A stretch of DNA of 64,000 nt, from assembly GCA_017656265.1 (NCBI GenBank), contig JACDOD010000012.1:21774-85773 (forward strand), in the 5' to 3' direction. How positions within the stretch are numbered: the stretch's first letter is position 1; each line of letters begins with the position of its first letter. The notes beneath the pieces were generated by a model. The model was not told the DNA's origin, did no database searches, and saw nothing but the letters and a program-made list of their open reading frames with translations. Made by a program: the position numbers and the translations under genes. The DNA is from Bacillaceae bacterium (GTDB taxonomy: Bacteria > Bacillota > Bacilli > Bacillales > Alkalibacillaceae). Of the stretch, positions 44,238-52,828 are shown piece by piece.

Positions 44238-45474
44238 TCCATTTCTTGCCCCTGGTGGAGATCATCCGTCCATTGTTATTTTGTCAAGATGGCTGACTCC
44301 CCATATTATTTTTACCCCGATTGCCATTTCCATTACACTGGGTGTTATGTCTGCTTTTTTCTATAGTCTGGCTATTTTAACGGCATTGACGGCAGTGGTC
44401 GTTGTGTTTCGTAAACGGTTTTCACTTCATGAATATACGCTGGACGAATGGATGGGAAATGTGTTGTCTAAAGGTGCTTTAAAATGGACCCATGCCAGTT
44501 TTAAAGCGATTTCTTACAGCCAGCTTTATTTGCTGACCCTTGGAGGCGGAACGGTTCTTCAGGCACTGTTTTCTTTTCCCCTTCCAATCAGCATGTTTAT
44601 TTTTCTGGGACTCGGAATGTTTATGGTATGGCTGAAACCGGGAATGCCACACCGACACCATGTGAAAGTGGGAATGTTTCTGCTGGCATTAACAGGACTT
44701 CTCGTCTACATTTTCATGACAGAAAGCTTAGAGGACATTTATCATGGCTTGCGGTTATATCACCCCTATCTATTGTTTATGAGCTGGAAAAACATCGGGT
44801 TATTTTTTCTCGCTGTTTCTCTGATTGTCATGGGCAAAACGATGATGGACCCGGTAACATGGCAATACCTGCAGAAAGTAAACAGGCAAAAATCCTTCCG
44901 CCAGACTTACTTGACGAATGTTGTCTGGGCGTCAATCGGGATTGCTATTTCATCCATCACTTTCGCCATGATTTATTCCGGAAGTTTTGAAGGGCTTATC
45001 ACTATTGTTGTCAATATGTTCCATTTTTTAGGTAATCAATTTATGATTTTAACCGTTGCGATGATCATTCTGTATATATTGCTTGATACATTTGAAATTG
45101 AAACAAGACTTTTAAACGGGTACCGCGAGAAAAAAGGGAGCCACATCCCTTTTGTGCTTCTGGTGATGACGACAATTACTTATGAATCTCCGGACTGGTA
45201 CACATCGTTTGTGGATCTGTTTTTTCTGTTTGGGATAGCCTATGCTGGTTTTCTACCGGTATATTCTAAACTGTTATGGGCAAAGCGGACATATGGAATC
45301 TATATGCCGATTGCGGCCATTATCAGCGGTGTTCTGGGCTATGTTTCCCTTGTCTGGGTTAATTTTCAGCAAGCTGTGCTGATTGCATTTGGAATTTCAC
45401 TGGTGCTGACCGTTTTGGAATATGTATGGCATTCCACAAGGTCGGGTACTGAATTAAATAAAGGAGGCTCTTAA
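44221..45474 (+). CDS. polytopic membrane protein, unknown transporter-like
   Basis: Hydrophobic protein of 417 residues with roughly ten membrane segments; I do not recognise the family with certainty. Length and spacing (ITLGVMSAFFYSLAILTAL near the N-terminus, LLTLGGGTVLQALFSF, FLGNQFMILTVAMIILYILL) recall APC/SSS-fold transporters, but no diagnostic motif is seen. The ATG at 44221 (after AGAGGGACAG) overlaps the response-regulator gene; the GGT-like gene follows one base after the stop. The context suggests it imports a substrate of that enzyme or serves the kinase as sensor. Confidence 0.65.
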   Translation: MLNKTDPFLAPGGDHPSIVILSRWLTPHIIFTPIAISITLGVMSAFFYSLAILTALTAVVVVFRKRFSLHEYTLDEWMGNVLSKGALKWTHASFKAISYSQLYLLTLGGGTVLQALFSFPLPISMFIFLGLGMFMVWLKPGMPHRHHVKVGMFLLALTGLLVYIFMTESLEDIYHGLRLYHPYLLFMSWKNIGLFFLAVSLIVMGKTMMDPVTWQYLQKVNRQKSFRQTYLTNVVWASIGIAISSITFAMIYSGSFEGLITIVVNMFHFLGNQFMILTVAMIILYILLDTFEIETRLLNGYREKKGSHIPFVLLVMTTITYESPDWYTSFVDLFFLFGIAYAGFLPVYSKLLWAKRTYGIYMPIAAIISGVLGYVSLVWVNFQQAVLIAFGISLVLTVLEYVWHSTRSGTELNKGGS

Positions 45475-45475
45475 C

Positions 45476-47086
45476 ATGAATTTTGACGCTTTATATTATC
45501 CTTATCCTTCCCAGCGAATGGTGACCTATGGAAAAAATGGCATGGTGGCCACGTCACAGCCACTGGCGGCTCAGGCTGGCCTCGACATATTGAAAAAGGG
45601 CGGCAATGCGGTGGATGCCGCGATTGCAGCAGCGGCCTGTCTGACTGTTGTGGAACCTACCTCAAACGGAATTGGCGGCGATGCCTTTGCCATTGTATGG
45701 ATGAAAGACAAATTATACGGATTAAATGCCAGCGGACCGGCGCCGAAATACATATCCATCGAAGCGGTCAAAGAACGCGGATATGAAGAAATCCCTGCTC
45801 ACGGGTTTATTCCGGTAACCGTGCCAGGGGCACCTTCCGCATGGGCAGCCCTGTCCAGGAAATTTGGAAACCTTCCATTAAAAGAAGTCCTGCAGCCAGC
45901 CATTGATCACGCGCGGAATGGGTATGTCATTTCACCAATTTTAGGGAAGTACTGGAAGCGGGCATTTGATAAATTTAAGGACACCCTGACCGATGAAGAA
46001 TTTACCGGCTGGTTTGAAACCTTTGCAAAAGGAGGACGTGCGCCTGAAATTGGCGAAGTCTGGTCTTCTCCTGATCACGCCAGCACGCTGGAAGAAATAG
46101 GGGAGACAGAAGGGGAATCCTTTTACCGTGGCCGTCTTGCTGAAAAGATCGCCGAATTCTCTAAAAAGTATAACGGATTTTTATCCTATGATGATCTGGC
46201 TTCCTACGAGTCTGAGTGGGTGGACCCCATTTCGGTTTCTTACCGGGGGTATGACGTATGGGAAATCCCGCCGAACGGTCAGGGATTAATTGCTCTGATG
46301 GCCTTGAATATCGCAAAGGGATTCGACTTCACGGAAAAGGATCATCCAGATACCTTTCATAAACAAATTGAAGCATTGAAGTTAGCCTTTGTGGATGGTC
46401 AAAACCATATTACCGAGCGGGATCAAATGCGCTTTACTACCGAAGAATTGCTTAAAGATGAGTATGGGAAGGCAAGAAGGGCATTGATCGGCGACCGGGC
46501 CATCACCCCTGAGCCGGGAGAACCGCCAAAAGGTGGAACGGTTTATCTCGCGGCAGCTGATGGGGAAGGCAACATGGTGTCTTATATTCAAAGTAACTAT
46601 ATGGGATTTGGTTCCGGGCTGGTCGTGCCGGGAACAGGCATTGCCCTGCAGAACCGCGGTCATAATTTTTCCATGGATCCCAATCATGTCAATGCCCTTG
46701 CTGGAGGAAAACGTACGTACCATACGATTATCCCTGGATTTTTAACAAAAGACGGGCGTCCGGTTGGACCGTTTGGAGTGATGGGAGGATTCATGCAGCC
46801 CCAGGGTCACATGCAGGTTGTGATGAATATGATCGATTTCGATTTAAATCCGCAGGCTGCCCTTGATGCCCCACGATGGCAATGGGTAAAGGATAAAAAA
46901 GTATTCGTGGAGCCGCATTTTCCAAATCACATCGCCCAGGCGCTGGCACGTAGGGGACATGATATTGTCGTAACCGCCGATAGCGGCAGTTTCGGCAGGG
47001 GACAGATTATTGTACGTCATCCGAAAACAGGCGTCCTGGCCGGCGGAACGGAATGGCGAACAGATGGAGCAATTGCGGTCTGGTAG
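45476..47086 (+). CDS. gamma-glutamyltransferase-like hydrolase (YwrD-like)
   Basis: N-terminal nucleophile hydrolase of the GGT family, 536 residues. The self-cleavage/catalytic Thr is in PKGGTVYLAAADGEGNMVS (about Thr355), and the SYIQSNYMGFGSG and GVMGGFMQPQGHMQ motifs are conserved. There is no signal peptide, unlike secreted GGT, so it should act in the cytoplasm like Bacillus YwrD. AAAGGAGGC precedes the ATG. Immediate neighbours are an unknown membrane protein upstream and split CHR transporters downstream; ywrD and ywrAB are also close together in B. subtilis. Substrate: gamma-glutamyl peptides or related amides. Confidence 0.88.
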   Translation: MNFDALYYPYPSQRMVTYGKNGMVATSQPLAAQAGLDILKKGGNAVDAAIAAAACLTVVEPTSNGIGGDAFAIVWMKDKLYGLNASGPAPKYISIEAVKERGYEEIPAHGFIPVTVPGAPSAWAALSRKFGNLPLKEVLQPAIDHARNGYVISPILGKYWKRAFDKFKDTLTDEEFTGWFETFAKGGRAPEIGEVWSSPDHASTLEEIGETEGESFYRGRLAEKIAEFSKKYNGFLSYDDLASYESEWVDPISVSYRGYDVWEIPPNGQGLIALMALNIAKGFDFTEKDHPDTFHKQIEALKLAFVDGQNHITERDQMRFTTEELLKDEYGKARRALIGDRAITPEPGEPPKGGTVYLAAADGEGNMVSYIQSNYMGFGSGLVVPGTGIALQNRGHNFSMDPNHVNALAGGKRTYHTIIPGFLTKDGRPVGPFGVMGGFMQPQGHMQVVMNMIDFDLNPQAALDAPRWQWVKDKKVFVEPHFPNHIAQALARRGHDIVVTADSGSFGRGQIIVRHPKTGVLAGGTEWRTDGAIAVW

Positions 47087-47161
47087 CCCCTGTTTATAAA
47101 CGTGGTTTCGATTACAGTTTGTCCTGAATGCAGATCTGTTCTGCGTTTTTGTGTTCGTTGA

Positions 47162-47193
47162 CGGGTACCCGAGATGCAAAATTCGGGTACCCG
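47162..47193. terminator. hairpin between the GGT-like and CHR genes
   Basis: CGGGTACCCGA and TCGGGTACCCG form a perfect 11-bp stem; each arm contains the self-complementary GGGTACCC. No T run follows on the plus strand, so attenuation or an operator role is as likely as termination. Confidence 0.55.
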
Positions 47194-47236
47194 CACACGT
47201 TATTCAGTATGTTTAAAAAATAAAGGTGGATACTTT

Positions 47237-47809
47237 ATGACACAATGGCACTTATTTATCGCTTTTTTCAGAGTCGGAATGCTGGGATATGGGGGAGGAC
47301 CATCATCGATTCCCCTTGTTCATAAAGAAGTGGTGGATAAATATAAATGGATGGATGACGATGAGTTTGCCGATATTTTAGCTCTGGGAAACTCACTGCC
47401 GGGCCCCATTGCAACCAAAATGGCCGGATATATCGGTTATCGGGTTGCCGGACTCATTGGGATGATGAACGCTGTGCTGGCAACGATTATTCCTACGATT
47501 CTCATTATGATCGTGCTGCTCACTTCATTGACCTCGTTTAAAGATGAGCCCTGGGTGGCCGGGATGACAAAAGCTGTCGTTCCTGTAGTCGGTGTGATGC
47601 TGGCGGTATTAACCGTGGATTTTTTTGAAAAATCACGGAAAAATCTCGGCTGGGTGAAAAGCATTGCACTGGTCCTGCTATCATTTTTGCTGATGGAATG
47701 GCTTGGCATTCATCCGGGATTGGTCATCGCCGGACTGCTCCTGTATGCTCTGCTGTCTCCTGTTAAGGAAAAACAGGAGCAATCCCATGAGAAAGGACAA
47801 TCGGTATGA
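47237..47809 (+). CDS. CHR-family (chromate ion transporter-like) protein, first half
   Basis: Short-chain CHR protein of 190 residues with about six membrane segments. Signature: FRVGMLGYGGGPSSIPLVHKEVV, then LALGNSLPGPIATKMAGYIGYR. AAAGGTGG precedes the ATG at 47237. It overlaps the next gene by four bases (ATGA). Such paired half-size proteins (ywrA/ywrB type) are thought to work together. Despite the name the natural substrate is often not chromate. Confidence 0.88.
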   Translation: MTQWHLFIAFFRVGMLGYGGGPSSIPLVHKEVVDKYKWMDDDEFADILALGNSLPGPIATKMAGYIGYRVAGLIGMMNAVLATIIPTILIMIVLLTSLTSFKDEPWVAGMTKAVVPVVGVMLAVLTVDFFEKSRKNLGWVKSIALVLLSFLLMEWLGIHPGLVIAGLLLYALLSPVKEKQEQSHEKGQSV

Positions 47810-48339
47810 TGAAATACTGGGAAATCTTTTTAGCTTTTTTTATACCAGGAATTGTAGGATATGGCGGAGGGCCAGCTTCTATTCCGCTTGTGGAAAATGA
47901 AGTGGTGCGCCGCTATGGATGGATGAGCGTCAACGAATTCAGTGAAATGCTGGCACTGGCCAACTCCCTTCCTGGTCCCATTGCCACGAAAATGGCCGGG
48001 TATATCGGTTATGTGGAAGGCGGGATACCAGGTGCGATAATCGGCGTGTTTGCCACTGTTGCACCATCGCTGATTCTCATGATTGTGCTGCTCAGTGTGC
48101 TGTATAAATTCAAAGACTCCCCACGGGTGAAAAAAATGACCATGCTCATCCGCCCGACTATTGCTATTTTGCTGGGAATCATGGCTTATCGTTTTTTCGC
48201 CACCTCCTATGAGGGAGCCGGAATGTGGCAGACCGCCTTTTTGGTCGCGGCCAGTTATGTATTCATGCAGCGAATGAAGGTGCATCCTGCTTTTGTCATC
48301 GTAGGGTCTCTGATTTATGGAGCTGTTTTTCTCTCTTAA
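47806..48339 (+). CDS. CHR-family (chromate ion transporter-like) protein, second half
   Basis: Partner half-size CHR protein, 177 residues, homologous to the preceding one (FFIPGIVGYGGGPASIPLVENEVV; LALANSLPGPIATKMAGYIGYVEG). The two are tandem duplicates, presumably forming an antiparallel heterodimer. Translation is coupled through the ATGATG/TGA overlap. Confidence 0.88.
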   Translation: MMKYWEIFLAFFIPGIVGYGGGPASIPLVENEVVRRYGWMSVNEFSEMLALANSLPGPIATKMAGYIGYVEGGIPGAIIGVFATVAPSLILMIVLLSVLYKFKDSPRVKKMTMLIRPTIAILLGIMAYRFFATSYEGAGMWQTAFLVAASYVFMQRMKVHPAFVIVGSLIYGAVFLS

Positions 48340-48425
48340 CAAGCAGACAGACTGATTGTGCAGGAAAACCCATTCCTATTTTCTGTTATCATAGATATAA
48401 GATTGTTTAGAAGGTGGTGCTTGTA

Positions 48426-49232
48426 ATGAAGGCTGCTGTGATTCAAATGACATCCCTCGATCATTGGGAAGAGAATGTGAAAAAAGCAGAGGCCATGATC
48501 GATCAGGCGACTGAAAACGGAGCAGAACTGATTGCCCTGCCCGAATATTTTCCGATTCAGGGGCGCTGGAAGGATCGTTTGAAACATGCAGAAGCTTTAA
48601 ACGGAGAAACCATCACTAGGCTTAAGCAAAAAGCCAGCCAGCATGGTGTGTATGTTCTTGGGGGAACGATTCTGGAAAAATCGGAACAGGATGAAAAAGC
48701 ATATAATACCAGTGTCTTCATCAATCCTGACGGGGAAATTTTGGCTTCCTACCGAAAAATCCATCTGTTTGATGTGGAGATTCCAGGGAAGGAGAGCATC
48801 CGGGAATCCAATTATCTGAATCCAGGAACAGAAATCGTTACGGCAGAAACCGATTTTGGCAAGGTCGGGTTGAGCATTTGTTATGACCTTCGTTTTCCTG
48901 AACTATATCGGGCACTGGCTCTGGATGGGGCAAAGGTGATCTTTGTGCCAGCCGCTTTTACCCTGTATACCGGCCTCCATCACTGGGAGGCATTGCTCAG
49001 GGCCCGTGCCATCGAAAATCAATGCTTTATCATTGCACCGGCGCAATTTGGAACTTATCCGCCAGGGAAAACAAACTTCGGCAGCAGCATGGTGATTGAT
49101 CCATGGGGTACGGTTGTAGCCAGAGCACCGGAGGCGGAAACGGTCATCTATGCGGACATCGACCTTGATCGGATCAGAGAGGTCAGAAGAAATATGCCGT
49201 GTTTTGAGCACCGAAAACCGGAACTCTATTAA
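48426..49232 (+). CDS. nitrilase-superfamily carbon-nitrogen hydrolase (omega-amidase/NIT2-like)
   Basis: Cytoplasmic amidase of 268 residues. Catalytic triad: Glu in ELIALPEYF (~42), Lys in YRKIHLFDVEIPG (~109) and Cys in VGLSICYDLRFPELYR (~146). The overall pattern is that of NIT1/NIT2-type enzymes, which hydrolyse omega-amides such as alpha-ketoglutaramate or deaminated glutathione. ATG 48426 follows AGAAGGTGG. Linkage to a GGT-like enzyme supports a role in gamma-glutamyl or glutathione-like compound breakdown; the exact substrate is inference. Confidence 0.88.
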   Translation: MKAAVIQMTSLDHWEENVKKAEAMIDQATENGAELIALPEYFPIQGRWKDRLKHAEALNGETITRLKQKASQHGVYVLGGTILEKSEQDEKAYNTSVFINPDGEILASYRKIHLFDVEIPGKESIRESNYLNPGTEIVTAETDFGKVGLSICYDLRFPELYRALALDGAKVIFVPAAFTLYTGLHHWEALLRARAIENQCFIIAPAQFGTYPPGKTNFGSSMVIDPWGTVVARAPEAETVIYADIDLDRIREVRRNMPCFEHRKPELY

Positions 49233-49241
49233 CCAAATGAA

Positions 49242-49270
49242 GCGCCTGGCCATTCAGTCATGCCAGGCGC
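49242..49270. terminator. terminator between convergent genes
   Basis: GCGCCTGGC and GCCAGGCGC form a perfect nine-base stem between the nitrilase gene (plus) and the unknown exported-protein gene (minus). On the minus strand it is followed by TTCATTTGG. Confidence 0.75.
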
Positions 49271-49293
49271 AATGATGATTGACTGATCAGTGG

Positions 49294-50067
49294 TTACATG
49301 GGGTTGCTGCCCGGGATCATGCTGGAGACTTCCTTGACTACCTGGTTTTTTGTTTCGGATTTTAAATTCTCATAGTATTCCTTTACAGTTGTGGCGTGAT
49401 CTTCACTGAACCCGTGCTTTTCTAAATCACCAAGGAGGTCACTGTATATCCTGGCAAACTCCTGATCTGTACTTTTTTCCAGTTCTTCAGCCAGGGTTGT
49501 ATATTTGGCAAACAGTGATGTCAGGGACATTTCTTTTTCCCCATTCAGAGCGCTTTTATAATCCTGATAGGCCTGTGCCATTAATTTCTGGACTCTTTCT
49601 GTCGCTTTTTCTCGCAGCTCTTCAAAAGCTTCCCGGTATTTTTCCAGAATATCTTCTGGAGAATCAATATCTTCTTTCAGCACATCATCAGTTACTGTAT
49701 CATCGGTTTTTAATGGGGTGTTCTGTTCAGGAATCATCGCATGCCAGCTGGCAGAAGATCGGCTGTCATCCCGGATTTCCTGTGTAAACAAACGTTTATC
49801 AGGTACGCCGTGTCCAGTTGCTGCAAAATCTGGTTCTGCCCGGTCAGGTTCTTCGAATACAACATGACCATCCAGTTGAAATTCATCGGAATCCTGGCTG
49901 TTTTCCCAGCCTTCGAGATTCGGTAATTTCCAGTCATTCTCATCACTTAAGTATTCATCCAGCTTTTGATCTGCAACAAGTAAAAACCGTAAGATATCTG
50001 CTGGAGTGATATCTGTAAAGGCAATAAAAATGCCGAGGAAAAATAGCAGGGAAAAAAGATTTCTCAT
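49294..50067 (-). CDS. membrane-anchored or exported protein of unknown function (257 aa)
   Basis: ATG 50067 (MRNLFSLLFFLGIFIAF) follows GGTGG by five bases; the longer frame to 50100 has no ribosome-binding site. One N-terminal hydrophobic segment (~3-18) could be an uncleaved anchor. The middle is acidic and low-complexity (~35-130). The C-terminal half is a helical, charged region (~135-250; LEKYREAFEELREKATERVQ; TDQEFARIYSDLLGDLEKHG) that looks coiled coil. No family recognised. Divergent from pxpB across a region with regulatory-looking repeats. Confidence 0.7.
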   Translation of the reverse strand: MRNLFSLLFFLGIFIAFTDITPADILRFLLVADQKLDEYLSDENDWKLPNLEGWENSQDSDEFQLDGHVVFEEPDRAEPDFAATGHGVPDKRLFTQEIRDDSRSSASWHAMIPEQNTPLKTDDTVTDDVLKEDIDSPEDILEKYREAFEELREKATERVQKLMAQAYQDYKSALNGEKEMSLTSLFAKYTTLAEELEKSTDQEFARIYSDLLGDLEKHGFSEDHATTVKEYYENLKSETKNQVVKEVSSMIPGSNPM

Positions 50068-50136
50068 TGGAACCACCATCCAGATGCTGTTTTTCTTCAT
50101 TATTCACATGGATGGAAGTTCTTATACTTAAGGTGT

Positions 50137-50150
50137 CAAAAGCGTTAACA
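50137..50150. promoter_or_regulatory. cre-like site
   Basis: CAAAAGCGTTAACA differs from the CcpA consensus TGWAARCGYTWNCW only at the first two bases. It lies between the divergent 257-residue protein gene and pxpB, so catabolite control of the 5-oxoproline genes is possible. Confidence 0.4.
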
Positions 50151-50285
50151 CGTTTGGACGATAAAGGGTATTTCTGTCGGAATAGCGAATTAGTGTAACA
50201 AAGATGATGGATTTGGGCAGGCAGATGAAAGGCCGGCGATGAAGGGTTACACATTACATATCACACATCCATTCGTTTCGTTCAA

Positions 50286-50298
50286 GCGTACAGTACGC
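50286..50298. promoter_or_regulatory. candidate operator ahead of pxpB
   Basis: GCGTAC-A-GTACGC is a perfect inverted repeat 20 bases upstream of the pxpB ATG, just before the AGTGAGGGATC ribosome-binding region. A repressor bound here would block transcription of pxpBCA; no regulator gene is adjacent. Confidence 0.45.
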
Positions 50299-50318
50299 AA
50301 ATAAAGTGAGGGATCTTC

Positions 50319-51026
50319 ATGAGCGAATCATACCAGATTTATCCTCTTGGTGATTCGGCGCTGATGGTTGAATTTGGACAGCAAATTTCCGCTTCACTCA
50401 ATCAGCGGATTTTACAGAAAGCCCGTCACCTGGAAAATCAACATTATCCATGGCTGGACGATATTGTTCCGGCCTATACCACCCTGACCATATTTTATAA
50501 TCCGCTAAAAGTGGAGGGCTCTTTCCCCTATGGAAAGGTGAAAAAGATGATCGAAAGGGAACTGTCCAGTGCGACCGATGAGGAGGAGCTGTCATCCAGA
50601 CACATTCGGATCCCGGTTTGTTACGGCGGTGAATTTGGTCCGGACCTGGAGGAGGTTGCATCGCTGAATGGCTTGCAGCCAGAGGATGTGGTTAAGATTC
50701 ATACAGATCCATCGTATCGAGTATTTTTCCTTGGATTTTCGCCTGGTTTCCCTTTTTTGGGGGGAATGAATGAGAGAATTGCTGCCCCCAGAAAAAAAGT
50801 CCCCCGCAAAAAGATCCCTGAAGGCGCTGTTGGAATCGCTGGCCAGCAGACAGGGATTTACACCCAGGAGGGGCCTGGAGGATGGCAAATTATCGGCCGA
50901 ACGCCACTGTCGCTATTTTCTGTCAGCCAGAATCCACCTGCTTTAATTATGCCAGGGGATACGGTATCATTTGTCCCCATATCCAGAGAAGAATTCTACA
51001 GCTGGGAGGAGACAGGATGGGAATAA
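50319..51026 (+). CDS. pxpB: 5-oxoprolinase subunit PxpB (KipI-like)
   Basis: Subunit B of the ATP-dependent 5-oxoprolinase, 235 residues. Family motifs: YPLGDSALMVEFG at the N-terminus, VFFLGFSPGFPFLGGM, KKIPEGAVGIAGQQTGIYTQEGPGGWQIIGRTP (partial match of the catalytic carboxylase-like region). The older name KipI refers to sporulation-kinase inhibition in B. subtilis. The gene overlaps pxpC by ten bases. Confidence 0.93.
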   Translation: MSESYQIYPLGDSALMVEFGQQISASLNQRILQKARHLENQHYPWLDDIVPAYTTLTIFYNPLKVEGSFPYGKVKKMIERELSSATDEEELSSRHIRIPVCYGGEFGPDLEEVASLNGLQPEDVVKIHTDPSYRVFFLGFSPGFPFLGGMNERIAAPRKKVPRKKIPEGAVGIAGQQTGIYTQEGPGGWQIIGRTPLSLFSVSQNPPALIMPGDTVSFVPISREEFYSWEETGWE

Positions 51027-51988
51027 AAATCATAAAGCCCGGGATGATGTCTTCTATTCAGGATCAGGGGCGCAGGGGGTTCCAGTCCCTTGGTGTCAGT
51101 ACAGGTGGTGTGATGGATCCCCTGGCCATGAAACTTGCCAATGTTATGGCGGGAAACCCGCTGGATGAAGCTGTGATTGAAATGACAATGACCGGCGCCA
51201 CATTTGAATGTGGGGAGCCGGCAAGAATAGCCTTTTTCGGTGCGGATATGGGTCCTGTATTAAACGGAAAACAGATGCGCATGGGCCAGCCAATGGAGTT
51301 GAAAAAAGGGGATGTGTTAGCCTTTGGTTACGCTCAAAAAGGGTGCCGGTGCTATGTAGCTGTGCAGGGAGGGTTTGACCTTGAACCTGTTCTGGGCAGC
51401 CAGAGCACCCATTTGCAGGCGAAGTTTGGCGGCCTAAAGGGAAGGGTACTTCAAAAAGGGGACTGGCTTCCATTTAAGCGTCCGTTATTGTCAGACCATA
51501 CCCGCCGAATAAGATGGTCCTTTTATCTGAGTCCAGCCCTTTCCTCCTATTTGGGGAACCGTAAAATCCGTTTCATCCCCGGAAAACAGTACAACTGGTT
51601 TACAGAAGAAGACAGGGAACGATTTCTGAATCAGTCCTATCAAATTTCTGCTGATTCCAACCGGATTGGTTACCGGCTGAAAGGGGAACAGCCTTTAACA
51701 GGAATGGAACGGCAGGAGCTGATTACTGAAGGAACAGCTGCTGGCAGCATCCAGGTTCCTCCCAGCGGCGAACCGATTATTTTGATGGCCGACCGGCAGC
51801 CAACAGGCGGATATCCAAGGATCGGGGAAGTGATCTCAGTGGACTTGCCGGTGCTGGCGCAAAAAAAGCCTGGAGACTGGATACGGTTCGAACCTGTGAC
51901 CTTAGAAGAAGCTCAGAAGCTGTATCTTCTACAGGAACGGGAATTATCGGCATTAAAAAAAATCGTTCAACAGAAGATGAAGGAGTGA
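51017..51988 (+). CDS. pxpC: 5-oxoprolinase subunit PxpC (KipA-like)
   Basis: Subunit C, 323 residues from ATG 51017 (GGGAGGAGACAGG upstream). Conserved: IKPGMMSSIQDQGRRGFQSLGVSTGGVMDPLA, FFGADMGPVLNG, QGGFDLEPVLGSQST, and ADRQPTGGYPRIGEV near the C-terminus. It forms a complex with PxpB and acts with PxpA to open 5-oxoproline to glutamate. Confidence 0.94.
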   Translation: MGIKIIKPGMMSSIQDQGRRGFQSLGVSTGGVMDPLAMKLANVMAGNPLDEAVIEMTMTGATFECGEPARIAFFGADMGPVLNGKQMRMGQPMELKKGDVLAFGYAQKGCRCYVAVQGGFDLEPVLGSQSTHLQAKFGGLKGRVLQKGDWLPFKRPLLSDHTRRIRWSFYLSPALSSYLGNRKIRFIPGKQYNWFTEEDRERFLNQSYQISADSNRIGYRLKGEQPLTGMERQELITEGTAAGSIQVPPSGEPIILMADRQPTGGYPRIGEVISVDLPVLAQKKPGDWIRFEPVTLEEAQKLYLLQERELSALKKIVQQKMKE

Positions 51989-51994
51989 GCGCAG

Positions 51995-52750
51995 GTGATT
52001 TCCATTGATTTAAATTGTGATATGGGTGAGAGTTTTGGAGCTTATCAGATTGGAAATGACGAAAGCATGATGAAGTATATTACATCTGCCAATATTGCCT
52101 GCGGATTTCACGCAGGAGATCCAGCTGTGATGGATCAGACGGTCAAGCAGGCCATTCGGCATGGGGTAGCTATTGGGGCACACCCCGGATTACCTGATCT
52201 CGCTGGTTTCGGCAGAAGAAAGATGGACGTTTCCCCTGAAGAAGTTTATCAAATGGTTTTGTACCAGATCGGGGCGTTGAAGGCATTTGTTGAGGTGAAC
52301 GGCGGACGATTAAACCATGTCAAACCCCATGGTGCTCTATACAATATGGCATCGGTAAACAGAGAACTGGCTGACGCGATTTCGGAAGCGGTAGCTGAGC
52401 TGGACTCTTCCCTCATTTTATTTGGGCTGTCAAACAGTGAACTTGTAAAAGCAGGTGAACAGAAAGGTCTGCGGGTGGCCCATGAAGTGTTTGCAGACCG
52501 CACGTATCAGGAAGATGGCACACTGACTTCAAGAAAAGAATTACATGCGCTGATCACATCTGATGAAGAAGCGATTCAACAGGCTCTTCAAATGGTCAAA
52601 GAACATAAAGTCAAGACGGTAAGCGGAGTCATGATTGATATCCAGGCCGACACCATATGTCTGCATGGAGACGGAGCTCACGCTTTATCCTTTGCGAAAA
52701 AAATCCATCAAGTCTTTACAGAGCAGGGGATTGAACTGAAGGCACTGTAA
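51995..52750 (+). CDS. pxpA: 5-oxoprolinase subunit PxpA (LamB/YcsF family)
   Basis: Subunit A, 251 residues, starting at GTG 51995 nine bases after AAGGAG. Motifs: [60 protein letters not shown] and [15 protein letters not shown], typical of the family. It closes the operon pxpBCA. The product glutamate links pyroglutamate from Pcp or spontaneous cyclisation to central metabolism. Confidence 0.95.
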   Translation: MISIDLNCDMGESFGAYQIGNDESMMKYITSANIACGFHAGDPAVMDQTVKQAIRHGVAIGAHPGLPDLAGFGRRKMDVSPEEVYQMVLYQIGALKAFVEVNGGRLNHVKPHGALYNMASVNRELADAISEAVAELDSSLILFGLSNSELVKAGEQKGLRVAHEVFADRTYQEDGTLTSRKELHALITSDEEAIQQALQMVKEHKVKTVSGVMIDIQADTICLHGDGAHALSFAKKIHQVFTEQGIELKAL

Positions 52751-52828
52751 CAGGCAGGAGAAGCCGGCCTAACCCAAATTCTTTCGTATTTAAGGGATTG
52801 AAAGGAACTTCCCCAGAGAGAGAAGTGT

